This document shows positions 23,030-35,972 of a DNA stretch of 64,000 bases, one piece after another. The notes beneath the pieces are model-generated. The model was not told where the DNA came from and ran no database searches. It saw only the letters and a list, made by a program, of their open reading frames with translations. This DNA is from Rhododendron vialii (lineage: Eukaryota; Streptophyta; Magnoliopsida; Ericales; Ericaceae). The DNA lies in contig NC_080559.1 of the NCBI RefSeq assembly GCF_030253575.1, positions 26,748,501 through 26,812,500 of the forward strand. Reading direction: 5' to 3'. The stretch's first letter is position 1; the number at the start of each line of letters is the position of its first letter. A program made the position numbers and the translations under genes.

Positions 23030-23235
23030 AGAAAGTTTACGGAAGTGAATCGCTTTCGTCCAAAAGTGTTTTAGATGGTCCAGATTTTAATGAAACTTTT
23101 TCGGGGAAAAGTTAATTAAGACCTGTCATAATTAAAAACAAATCTCAGCCATTGATTGCGCGAATAGACAGCTGAGATTGCGCCGCTCCATAAACACCCT
23201 ATTCACGGAGCGGCCATGAAAAAGTCTATCTCATA
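23030..23235. repeat. Degenerate interspersed repeat in copy 3 intron 1
   Basis: GATGGTCCAGATTTTAA through AACAAATCTCAGCCATTGAT and GCGCGAATAGAC to the GCTCC/GGAGC stem resembles 33795-33935 inside the hAT element (GAATGGTCCGAATTAAA, CATCTCATCCATTAATTACG). It is a shared dispersed repeat, class unknown. Confidence 0.4.
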
Positions 23236-24029
23236 GAAGTCTAATCTCTTCTTTTTGGGTTAACTTCACTGACTCATAATAGACTTATTTTTCTTACCTA
23301 CTGTATCACCGTATTAAAGTAGTAGTAGTCCTTAATTTTAAGTAAATTTTGGAGGTTCAAGGCTCAAAACTTGTTTGCCTTTCCTAGTTTACGGCTTCAG
23401 ATAAGCGTTAAATCTATGCCGTTTGTCCACTACTTCACTCCAAGGTTCGGACGTCAAATCTTTTGTACCGAAGAAATGAATGTCTGTACGAACCTTTGTT
23501 TCTGTCCAATTTCAACCACATGGTTGCACGAAAGGCTTCTCCCGGAAGAAGTTTTTTTTGCAATTCTGTGACTGACGTTACGCGGGTACATCCATGCATT
23601 TTGGGTACATGTCCACCCCAGGTGCAATCCTTATCCACTTAGATGTCTCTTTCCCTCAGTTAATAGTTACTACCATCAGATGAGGAAGGGACGAGGGTAG
23701 CAGGGCAAGAAAATTCACCAGTGTCAGAAATAATTCCATTGGGTGGTGTTGTTGGCTCTTACCTTTATCAATTGGAAATCATCACCATGGTCCATGGACA
23801 TATTAATCTTCAGTTTGGCAATCAACAACTCACACAAAACATCTTCGTCCTAAGCATGCATATAAAGGGGTCAGGAAGTATAGAGGTGGGTTTCAATAAA
23901 CAATCTCATCACCTCCATGGCCCCCAATCCCAGATGGCATCATTTGATTTTTTTTGGGGTGAACTGTAGATTTTATAAAGCTCAATCAAACAATTACAAA
24001 GTTCAAAGCAAGGACACAAAACTCCTACC

Positions 24030-24329
24030 CTAAGAAGCACGGACACGTCTAGCGGCCTCACGTATTCGTGTCGGACACGTTTTGGTCACGAACACGACAC
24101 TCTCCAGACACTTATTGTGGAGACTCTAGGACATGTTGGCAACACTCTTGGAACATGCTAATGACACATTAAAATGTCTCCGATGTTCATGACATACCTC
24201 TATAATACAAATACACTTCACATTTGACGTGTCCCCAACGTGTCCGCGTCCTAATTTTATGAGAAATGACGTATCCAATATCCGTGCTGTGTCGCGTCTG
24301 TATCCCGTATGCGTGTCTGTGCTTCTTAG
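24030..24329. mobile_element. hAT-like MITE, 300 bp, GAAGCACGG family
   Basis: Ends are CTAAGAAGCACGGACACG (left) and its complement with one mismatch (right). Flanking octamers CTCCTACC (24022-24029) and CTCCTAAC (24330-24337) match at 7 of 8. The interior repeats GGACACG/CGTGTCC-type words. It has the same termini as the element at 38868-39506. Confidence 0.72.
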
Positions 24330-24361
24330 CTCCTAACTACACACAGCTGTACCAAAGCTAA

Positions 24362-24660
24362 CTACACAAAACTGATCACTACAAGGAAAAAAAACATCAA
24401 CAAAATTGCAGAGCAATGATCAAGGTCCAAAATCCTAGCAGCTGACACTCGCCACCTACTAGCAAGCAAGCGATTAGAATCACTGTTCTTGATCCCTCTC
24501 CAAGAACCCGTGCAAGCCCTGATATCCCCCTCAATCTGTCTGATAACACCACTAACATCTGTACTGTGCTGTTGAAAGACCTGAAAGTTTCTTGCCCTCC
24601 AAGTCGAACAAAGAGAGGCAGCCAGAGACAATCTATAGACAGTATGAGCCACTGATTTGC
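24362..24660 (-). mobile_element. LINE relic (C-terminal end of a plant reverse-transcriptase protein)
   Basis: The minus strand reads SLAASLCSTWRARNFQVFQQ, then VIRQIEGDIRACTGSWRG. This resembles the region after the zinc-binding (zf-RVT) domain of plant LINE polyproteins. Only this end is left; the polymerase domain is absent. It lies in intron 1 of Hsp70 copy 3. Confidence 0.6.
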
Positions 24661-24728
24661 CAGCTTTATGAGAGAAGACCCAAGCTTTCTCCTCTTCAAG
24701 GCAAAGAAAACTTCTACCAGCACTTTAC

Positions 24729-24761
24729 ACCCCCCCCCCCCCCCACACACACACACACACA
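24729..24761 (+). repeat. Poly-C / CA microsatellite
   Basis: A run of about 15 C's is followed by (CA) repeats. Confidence 0.9.
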
Positions 24762-25527
24762 AAACTTCTACCAGCATTATAGATTGTTTTTTCAGGTTTT
24801 TTGAGTTTAATGATTAACGGAGGGTTGGACATTTCGGTGGTGAATTTGGGTATGGAGTGAAGTAGTGTACAGATGGAAGAGATTTAAGGCTGGCACAGAG
24901 AGTGGTTATAGAGTTTTGGTGCCATGCCTCAGACGCCCTTCCTACATCACTACTGCTTCAGCTTGTTTGTATAGCCTGTGGGGAAATGTGATTTCAACTT
25001 TTGTAACAGTGTCTAAACTAGAAGCAAAAATTCATGCGGTATAATTTTGTGTTTTATATCTCTTTTCTCCATTGTTTAACACAGATGTGATCTCTACCTA
25101 GTTTTTCATTCTTTTTTGAAATTTTGGTTTTTCCAGATGCGAAGCGTCTAATTGGTAGAAGATACAGCGATGCCATAGTTTAGAGTGACATCAAGCTATG
25201 GCCATTCAAGGTCACACCCGGTCCAAACGACAAACCAATGATTGGAGTAACATACAAGTACGAAGAGAAACAATTCTCCGCCGAAGAAATCTCCTCAATG
25301 GTCCTCATAAAAATGAGAGAAATCGCAGAGGATTACCTAGGCACCACCGTAGAAAACGCCGTGGTCACCGTGCCGGCCTACTTCAACGATTCTCAGAGAC
25401 AGGCCACCAAAGACGCCGGAGTCATTGCCGGCCTGCACGTCATGCGGATAATCAACGAGCCAACTGCAGCCACCATTGCTTATGGTCTCGATAACAAAGG
25501 TAGTTGCACCGGTGAGAAAAAGGTGCT

Positions 25528-26092
25528 TGTGGAGGCTTCGGTCATGGTCTCGGTAATATAACCGGACCACCATCAACCGAGGCCTCATATTGACATGGGC
25601 CTGTGTATATCTTTCTGTTTACTCGCTCGGCGTCAAGTCTCCTGTTTACACTTCGGTTAGTTACCGAGGTGTGCATTCCGTTTGGGTCTCTTGGCAGAAT
25701 GCAGCATAGCAGGAGGGGACCATGAGCGATACGTGGCGAAAAGGATCATCTGGGCCAGGCCTACCCATGTGCTTCGTAACCGTCTTATCCCGTGCATCAT
25801 CTATGATGTCACCGAGGGCGGTTACCTAAGCGTGACCTCCACGCACTGGCTTGGAGCCCAAGTTAACCTAGGTCTATAAATACAAAGGGATACTCATCTT
25901 TGAGAGGTATGCCATCTTACCCTAACCCTAGACCTAAAAGCATCTCTCCTTACATCTAACTTGATCGTCGGAGGGTCACAAGGCTATTCCAGCCTTAGTG
26001 ACTTGTTGCAGGATCAGCGGCGGAGGAACGGAGTAGCGGAAGTGAAGTACTAGTTCAGGCGAAGGTCCCTCCTCCTAAATCGAACCCCTACA
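25528..26092 (+). mobile_element. Solo LTR, 565 bp, inserted in Hsp70 copy 3 exon 2
   Basis: The insert starts TGTGG and ends CTACA and is flanked by GTGCT on both sides (25523-25527 and 26093-26097), a perfect 5-bp target duplication. Removing it restores the AAGGTGCTCATATTCGA coding sequence seen in the other copies. Internal TATAAATA at about 25875 fits an LTR promoter. No internal domain remains, so it arose by LTR-LTR recombination. Orientation is inferred from the TATA box; superfamily unknown. Confidence 0.9.
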
Positions 26093-27910
26093 GTGCTCAT
26101 ATTCGATCTCGGGGGCGGAACATTCGACGTCTCTGTATTAACCATCGAAGAGGGTAAACTTGAGGTTAAAGCCACGGGTGGGGATACCCATTTGGGGGGT
26201 GAGGACTTCGATAACGGAATGGTGAACCATTTTGTTCAGGAATTCAAGAGGAAGAACAAGAAGGATATTAGTGGGAACCCAAAAGCTTTGAGGAGGTTGA
26301 GGACTTCTTGTGAAAGAGCAAAGAGGACTCTTTCCTCGACAGCTCAAACTACGATTGAGATTGATGCGTTATATGAGGGCATTGATTTTTTCTCAAGGGT
26401 TACTCGGGCCAGGTTCGAGGAGCTGAACATTGATTTGTTTAGGAAGTGTATGGAGCCAGTGGATGAGTGTTTGAGGGATTCAAAAATCGACAAGAGCAAT
26501 GTCGACGAAATCGTTCTTGTTGGTGGGTCCACTAGGATTCCAAAGGTCCGGCAATTGTTGCAGGATTTCTTCAATGGGAAGGAGCTTTGCAAAAGCATTA
26601 ACCCTGATGAGGCTGTGGCTTATGGTGCTGCGGTTCAGGCTGCGATTTTAGGTGGTGAGCGGAATGAGAAGGTTCAGGATTTAGTGCTGGTGTTGGCTGT
26701 CACTCCGCTTTCCCTTGGTATGAATGACAATTGTGGGGTTACGAATGTTTTAATTCCAAAAAACACCAAGATTCCGACGAAGAAAGAGCAGGTTTGGGTT
26801 ACTAGCATTGACAACCAAACCAGTGCTTTGTTTGAAGTCTATGAGGGGGAAAACACTCTATCCAGAGACAACAACTTGTTGGGCAAATTCACAATGAATG
26901 GAATTCTTCCGGCTCCTAGGGGCGTTCAGAAGTTCAATGTCTGTTTTGATATTGATGCGAATGGTATTCTAAATGTGTCTGCAGAGGACAAAACTACGGG
27001 TCAGATGCAGAAGATCACGATCACCTACGATAAGGGTAGGTTGTCGAACGAGGAGATTGAGAAAATGGTGCAGGAAGCTGCGAAGTACAAGTCGGAAGAA
27101 GAGGAGCACAAGAAGAAAAACAAGGTGAAGAACACGTTGGAGAATTACGCTTATAACATGAGGAACGCTATTAACGATGAGAAGAATGGCGTGAACATTC
27201 CTCGGGCTAACAAAAGGAAGATTGGAGCGGCGCTTGAGCGGGCAATTCGGTGGTTGGATGTGAACCAGCTTGCTGAGATGGAGGAGTTTGAGGATAAAAT
27301 GAAGGAGTTGGAGGGCATTTGCAATCCTAAAATTGCGAAGATGCACCATGGTGCTGGTTCTGGTGGAAGCGATGCTGGACACAATATTGTGGAGCTTGAT
27401 TAAGATGTTCCAATCTTCAGCTTGCGGGTTTCAGTAATTCCTCTGTGTCCACTGCAAACTATGAGCATGTAGTACCTTTCGGGTATTTCCTTTCTGTATT
27501 TTTCTGTTTTGGTTTTTTGGCTTTGCTTCACGCAGAACTATACATTGCGTCTTTACTATGTCATCGCCTGCAACTAGATGGCCATAAGTGTTCTGTGAAG
27601 CCGTTTAACTTAATCTGTTTTTGCCAACAAAACTTTGGGATTACTTTTCTTTTCACAAAGGAGTCTGTGATGGTTCTCTGGTGGCCGGGATTGCTACGAG
27701 CAAATGAGCAACAAGTAAACAAGTGCCACAGAAACTGTTTCTTTCTTCGCTAACTACGAACTACAGTGAAGACATTATTCTAGGTAGTACTCCGTGGAAC
27801 TAAACTGTTGGAAAAAGAAACGGATATGTAATCCTTCCATTGCTGCATCATGCCACTCTAAAGTGTTTTTACATCCACTTTTCTTAGTCAAGATATAGAG
27901 TCAAATTTAA

Positions 27911-28222
27911 TTGCACATCGTTCATGCTCGTAAGCCAGCTCAAATCAGAAGAAAAAAGAGTGAACCCAGAAGTAAGATTACTGTACAAGCTGAATTGTTG
28001 GCCACGTCTAGCACCATGGCTGAACTTTGGGCAATTAGGGATGGTCTTAACTTTGCTCTTATGGAAGATATGAAAATTTTGGAAGTGGAAACGGATGCTT
28101 TAGTTGCTATTCAACTTCTCTCAGCAAACAACATAGAGAATCGCTCTCTCATTAACATCATCTTTGATTGCAGGTCCCTCATGCGAAAGATTGAGAATGT
28201 CAAGATCATGCACATCTTCTAG
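27911..28222 (+). pseudogene. RNase H-like (RVT_3-type) domain fragment
   Basis: The translation contains TMAELWAIRDGLNFALMEDM, then ILEVETDALVAIQLL and LINIIFDCRSLMRKIENVKI. This matches the middle and end of plant RNase H-like domains found in LINE-derived and retroviral-type reverse transcriptases: the acidic AEL and ETDA positions are there, the N-terminal D-G strand is not. A stop follows HIF. Units 1 and 2 keep only the first part (to GCTGAATTGT at about 4650 and 17743) before breaking into other sequence, so the relic predates the duplication. Confidence 0.6.
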
Positions 28223-28663
28223 TTCATGCAAGATGTGATCAGAAACAACTCGTGATCTAATGGTGTTCGGTACTGTCTTCCATAAATTGGAAGATATAAG
28301 TTGTGTGTTGTGTGCTTCGGACCATCCCATATGTACATGATATGTATATAGCATATATACACACAGCACTATTCTATTATTAGAAAGCAAAATGCTACTT
28401 TCTAGGGAAATTTTCAATTTTATTTGAAGAGAAGGAAGTAAAGTGGATTAACAAACAACCACAAGAATAAAACGAGGGAGAGTTTTTGTTCTTAAGAGCT
28501 ATATATCAAGATTAGCTTTCTTTAGTTATGTTTTCGTCTGCTATTTTTTTTCATCGTGCAAATAATTTCTTATAGATATCCATAAAATACAGAAAATTGC
28601 ACATAGTAGAATTCATGACATTAGGAAATTAAACACCGACCAAAATTATAACGGGAACGAAAA

Positions 28664-28876
28664 AGCTTTGTTTATTTGGCATTTTAGTTTAGTTTAGTTT
28701 TGGTAGTGGGTGGAGAGAGAAATAAAATAATGATTGGAGGGAGGGGTAATAAGTAGAGAGAGATAGAGAGAGATAACAAAGTAATAATTGGAGAAAAATG
28801 GTAATGATTGGAAAAAAAAATAGGATGATGATTGAAAAACAAAACTAAAATTAAACTAAAATGCCAAACAAAGACA
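28664..28876. mobile_element. MITE of the TTTGTTTGG family
   Basis: Left end CTTTGTTTATTTGGCATTTT and right end AAAATGCCAAACAAAG are inverted repeats. The interior repeats (A)TAATGATTGGA with GAGAGA tracts. Related copies lie at 43817-44020, 48525-48722, 50880-51350, 57903-58076 and 61753-61940. Confidence 0.6.
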
Positions 28877-29338
28877 AATCATTCGTAAGAGTTTGCTTTG
28901 TTTGGGATTTTAGGGAAAGGAAAATAATTATGAGGGAAAGTGGGAAGAAAGTGTAATACTTTTTTGTATGGCAAAAACTTTATATTCAACCCAAAAGTAA
29001 AGTGATTGCCCGATTCATACCCAATCAATGTGAGATTCTTTTCTTTGACATTTTCCTTCACGTGCAGGCCGTTTTGAAGTCTGTCACGTGTAAAACTTTT
29101 TGGATCTATTATTGTGTAGCCTTTTTCAGGTTTTGCTATCGTCGAGTGCAGATTGTGATTTTTTTTAACATTTGAGATGGAATGGGCCCGCTCTAACACC
29201 ATATAAAAAATTTATATCCAACCCAAAAGATTTTTTTGATTTTATTCCCATTTTCTTCACGAATCAAAAAATGGAAGGAATTTTTGTTACTAATTTTTCC
29301 TTTTTTTTCCCCTCTGCCCTTAATCCGGACTCAAAGTA
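28877..29338. other. Region upstream of RPS20
   Basis: No gene seen. It begins with half of another TTTGTTTGG-type repeat (GCTTTGTTTGGGATTTTAGG at 28898). Confidence 0.5.
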
Positions 29339-29512
29339 TGGCCCAGCCTCTTAGCATGTGTGGACTGTGAAGCCCAATTAATCCGGGCTCAAAATTATGG
29401 CCCAACTCCATGTGGGCCTTACCCATCATTTTTTTTTAATCGGCGGCCTTACCCATCATCCACACCTATAGATCTAATGCAAAAACCCTAACCCTAATTG
29501 CAGATATATAAA
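29339..29512 (+). promoter_or_regulatory. RPS20 promoter
   Basis: GGCCCA/TGGGCC-type site II elements occur at about 29340, 29399 and 29413. A telo-box pair AAACCCTAACCCTAA lies at 29483-29497 and TATATAAA at 29505-29512. The site II plus telo-box pairing is the usual signature of plant ribosomal-protein promoters. A likely 5'-UTR intron, 29581-29656 (CAG|GTATCT to TTTCAG|TGG), precedes the start codon. Confidence 0.75.
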
Positions 29513-29690
29513 CTGCTTTCCAAATGGACGAGGGCTTGGATTTGCTTCTAGCTTTCGCGCCTCTTGTTTCTCATCTTCAGGTATCTTCACGTCCGAAATG
29601 AATTTCAATGGAATCGTTTCTTGTTTTTCTATTGTTAACGATGGTGGTTGTTTCAGTGGTTTTGTGAATCCGAAGACGTAATAAGGAAGA

Positions 29691-32489
<2,799 letters not shown>

Positions 32490-33299
32490 ACATGGTTTTT
32501 TGGGCCTGATTATAGTTTAGTCTGTGAACCTTTTCTCTGTTACCCAATATGGCATTGAGTTTTGTAGCAGAATTTCTTGTAAGATTTTGCAGTTACGATT
32601 CCGAAATTAAAAAGTCAGTTTGATGTGCGAGGTGGATCGACTTTTTTTTGTTTGTTTGTTAAATTTTCATTTACAAGAAATTTGAATGTGGGCCATTTTT
32701 TAACCTCTTTTGTTCTATTCATACCTATTCATTGTCTGCTGATGCATGGAAATTTCTCTTATGGATTCCTTTCTGGAGATTGGTCGGGAGTGCAGAAGTG
32801 TTTTAACTGTTCCTTTGCAAAGTCCGCACAGAATATTCATCAGGTTGCATCCTACAAATAAGAAAAGAAGGATCAAGGACTAAGATCTCCAAGAGATAAA
32901 GTTTATCGTTGAACACTGTTTTCCTTGGCATACGGTTAAGTTTGGAGATGTAAATCGGTAATGTGGCCATATTGGGTTATGATTGGAGTTTGCCCCCTTC
33001 TTATAAAAGGTAAATATATGGAAAAATTGTCAAAGATGTTAGATGAAAGAGTACAGAGTTCATTTGGGCGATTCTGATGAAGACGACGTTTGACAGGGAT
33101 GGCTCATCCCAAAGGTCACAAAGGACTTCAGACCATGAAATTTTAGCGCTGTCCTTTCCTTGATGAGATATCTTTGATGATTCAGGGTTCTGGTCTCGCT
33201 GCCTCTGAGCTTTGTTAGCTTGTGAAACAAGTTAACACAACCTAGGATAAATGAATGGTGTGGTCTCGCTGCCTCCGAGCTTTGTTAGCTAGTGAAAAT
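32490..33299. other. RPS20 3' flank and intergenic DNA
   Basis: No gene seen. A 40-bp unit starting TGGTCTCGCTGCCTC is duplicated at 33191-33230 and 33261-33300. Confidence 0.55.
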
Positions 33300-33599
33300 C
33301 AACCCCCCTATGGGTGTCATCAAAATTAGGGGTGGCAAATTGAACACAGATCCATTAACAAATTCAGACCCATCAACTAGAAAATAGACCCAACCCAACC
33401 CATTTATTAGTTGGGTAAGAATGGGTTCAAACCCAGCTAACCCATTATTAATTGGGTCATAATTGGGCATTAATTGAGTCAACTTAAATGACCCAATGGG
33501 CAAGGAAAGTAACCCACCAAATTTCATCTCTTAATTGGTCTCTTTTGCAATTGGGAAGTGAGGAGTACGCCCCCCCCCCTCTCTCTCTCTCTCCTCCCA

Positions 33600-33636
<37 letters not shown>

Positions 33637-34759
33637 CCAACCCAATCTCCAGGAGCTCTCTCTCTCTCTCCCCGCCCCCCCCCCCCAATCTTCACTCTCT
33701 CTCTCCCCGCCCCCACCCCAATCTCCAGCAGCATGGTCTTCTCTCTCTTTTATTCAATTATTTTGTGCTAAATCACACGCGTCCAAAAATATTTTGAATG
33801 GTCCGAATTAAAAAACAATTGTGACCGGTAATAATTATTTTGACCAGTCAAAATTGAAAACACATCTCATCCATTAATTACGCGAATGAACCCGTGAAAT
33901 TGTGCTCCGCCGTGAATAAATTTCTCTCATGGTAGTCCCGCAAAGGGTTTGGATTAAAAAATTGACTTATTTTTTTGTCCTTATTCAAATTTTTTTTGCA
34001 TTTTTTTTATTTTGTGTCATATTTTTGTGACTTATTAATTTGTTTTGATGAGAGGAATCGGAAAAGTAAAAAAATTTGATCGAAACTTATAATTTTCTGA
34101 ATAAAGACAAAAAAAAAATCAATAAGACAAAAAAAATTACTTATTCTCGTCTTTTTGAAAAAATTTATGAGTTTCGATCATAATTTTTTTTTACTTTTCT
34201 AATTTTTCGATCATAATTTTTAGTATATATGTAATTGGGTTAATGGGCGGGTCGGGTTTGCTTTAAAATAAATGGGTCGGGTTGGGTATGGGTAATTAGA
34301 CTCATAGTTAATGGGTCTAAATGGGTCAATGACCCATTAAAGACCCAACCCACTAACAACTTACCCAATTTGACCCAAACCCGCCCGTTTGCCACCCCTA
34401 ATCAAAATTAATGTTGACGGTGCGGTGGCTGTGAATAAAGGTAGGGGCAGGGCAGGACTTGTTGCACGGGATACGAATGGTGTGGTTGTTGGGGCTGCTA
34501 TGGAGTTGTCTAAAAGGGCCGCCTCAGTGCGTGTTATTGAAGCCGCGGGCTTTCGGTTTGCCCAATTGACAGCTCTTAACGACCTTACCTTGCATCATAG
34601 TGGAAGGTGACGCTAAACAAGTCTTTCAAGCGCTTAATGGTTATCTCAACCTATGCAGACTGCGACGTGATTATTCAAGACTGCATCATTTGTTCATTTT
34701 GTCATGTTAAGCGTGATTGTAACAAGGTAGTACATGAAGTGGCAAAAAAATCGGAGTAG
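33300..34759 (+). pseudogene. RNase H-like domain relic, interrupted by a hAT element
   Basis: The coding track reads PPMGVIKINVDGAVAVNKGR once the hAT insert (33327-34400 plus one target copy) is ignored. It continues GRAGLVARDTNGVVVGAAMELS, shifts frame near 34590 to IIVEGDAKQVFQALNG, and shifts again near 34660 to DCIICSFCHVKRDCNKVVHE and VAKKSE with a stop at 34757. INVDGA, VEGDAKQV and FCHVKRDCNKVVH are the landmarks of plant RVT_3-type RNase H-like proteins, usually of LINE or domesticated reverse-transcriptase origin. With two frameshifts and an insertion it is dead. Confidence 0.75.
33327..34400. mobile_element. hAT-type element, 1074 bp, inside the RNase H-like relic
   Basis: TAGGGGTGGC and GCCACCCCTA are the termini, flanked by a perfect 8-bp duplication ATCAAAAT (33319-33326 and 34401-34408). 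Subterminal DNA is full of GACCCA/TGGGTC words. The interior carries CT microsatellites (33580-33720), poly-C, a dispersed repeat also seen at 23030, and AT-rich foldback sequence. No transposase. Confidence 0.9.
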
Positions 34760-35972
34760 TGATAGAGTGGCAACTTGAAGGGGTGATTTTCCCCACTGGT
34801 TGTCCACTCTAGCACTTTTCTGATGTTAGGGCCCATGGCCAGTGGTGGAGGGACATAGAGACAAGAGTGGGCAGCCAACCCCAATGGCTGCCAAATTTTT
34901 AGAGATAGGTATGATTTTTACCCCATTTTTACTAATTTGACCCCACTTTAAAATTTATTTTTGCCTCGGTCCATTTAAGGGTTTTGTACTTAAGAAAAAA
35001 GGAGTCAAAATAGAATCTCTACCCACAAAATTCTCAAACGTAGCACTAGTTTGTTCATTCCTCAAAACAAATCAAGAGTTTCATTAAGGATTTGAAACTG
35101 TAAAATAACAAGTTCAAAGTGTGTTTGACAAATTTGATCGAAGTGAACATAACATAGAAAACGTCAAATACAAAACGAAAATGGACCCTCTCCAGTATCT
35201 GTGTGGGACAGTTGCTGGAGTTGTATCTTACCGCTAAGATACTCTTGCATTGCGAGAAAATGACAGGTACTAGAGAAAAACTCAACCCATACGAAATACG
35301 GAAATAGAATGGCCTGCACATCCACACGAGAGCAGAGAGTGGAAATCCTAGGATTCCTTGAAATGGTATAGTGGTCAGAGTCTCTTCTCAGATCGTTTTG
35401 GAGTGGACAAGAGAGCAGATTCCTCAGGAACCATCCAACCACGTGTTCAACCTTACCTCTGCTTGGAAATTGCTAACTTCACACCACTGCAGCTATACTC
35501 AATGCTCATTGCCCGAAGCCTCCCACAATAAGGCTTGTGGAAATAGTTCAAGGGTTGCGGATTTAGCAATTTTCTATCCATTATTCAGATTCACAGATCA
35601 GAGAAGCCCATGCTCCAACAACCATCTAGTGGGAACCTACTTTATCCATTAACCACCATGTTTCTATAATAGAAAGCAGAATCACAAGCAAAACCCACAA
35701 AAGGCCTACTGAAAACTTCTCAGGATGAGTCTTTCAAAACATTACAAAATCCATTGAGGAATATATCAGATCAGACGGGGAAAAAAACATCTCCCTCTTG
35801 CTAATTGTAGTTTCACTCTTATTCATCCAAGAGGATTTTCAAGTTTTAAGGATTTAGGCTTCCCTAACTTGTCCTACGCAAAGCCGCCGTCTACGATTTA
35901 GAAAGCCATATCAACACCCAAATTTCCATTCAAAAGAAGGTGCAAAAAATTGTCACCATTTAACAAACCTAG
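34760..35972. other. Intergenic DNA 3' of transketolase
   Basis: No gene seen. CAGTGGTGGAGGGACATAGA at 34840 resembles the end of the hAT element at 63228-63849 (complement of its right terminus), but no second end was found here. Confidence 0.5.

Larger units (their letters stand above)
22526..27403 (+). pseudogene. Hsp70-like pseudogene, copy 3
   Basis: Exon 1 (22526-22754) starts [12 protein letters not shown], but the catalytic motif reads IELGTTYS (Asp to Glu). A two-base insertion after CGCATTGA shifts the frame to a TAG within a few codons, and a TTTGACAGGC block is duplicated near its end. Exon 2 starts at 25137; GTTCAG has become GTTTAG, a nonsense codon. It is then split at 25527/26093 by a 565-bp solo LTR. 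After the LTR the frame is open for 436 codons to IVELD and TAA at 27403. The linker has the extra residue and reads VLAVTP, with Asp changed to Ala. Intron 1 has grown to 2.4 kb by insertions (22900-24806). This copy keeps the longest C-terminal tail ([19 protein letters not shown] then HNIVELD), showing the founder also lacked EEVD. Confidence 0.92.

Noticed and set aside
29172..29354. A short frame before RPS20
   Set aside because: It lies in the promoter region, overlaps site II motifs and has no coding signal.
35363..35400. TGGTATAGTGGTCAGAG resembling a tRNA D-arm
   Set aside because: No matching anticodon or T arm at the right spacing and no cloverleaf.
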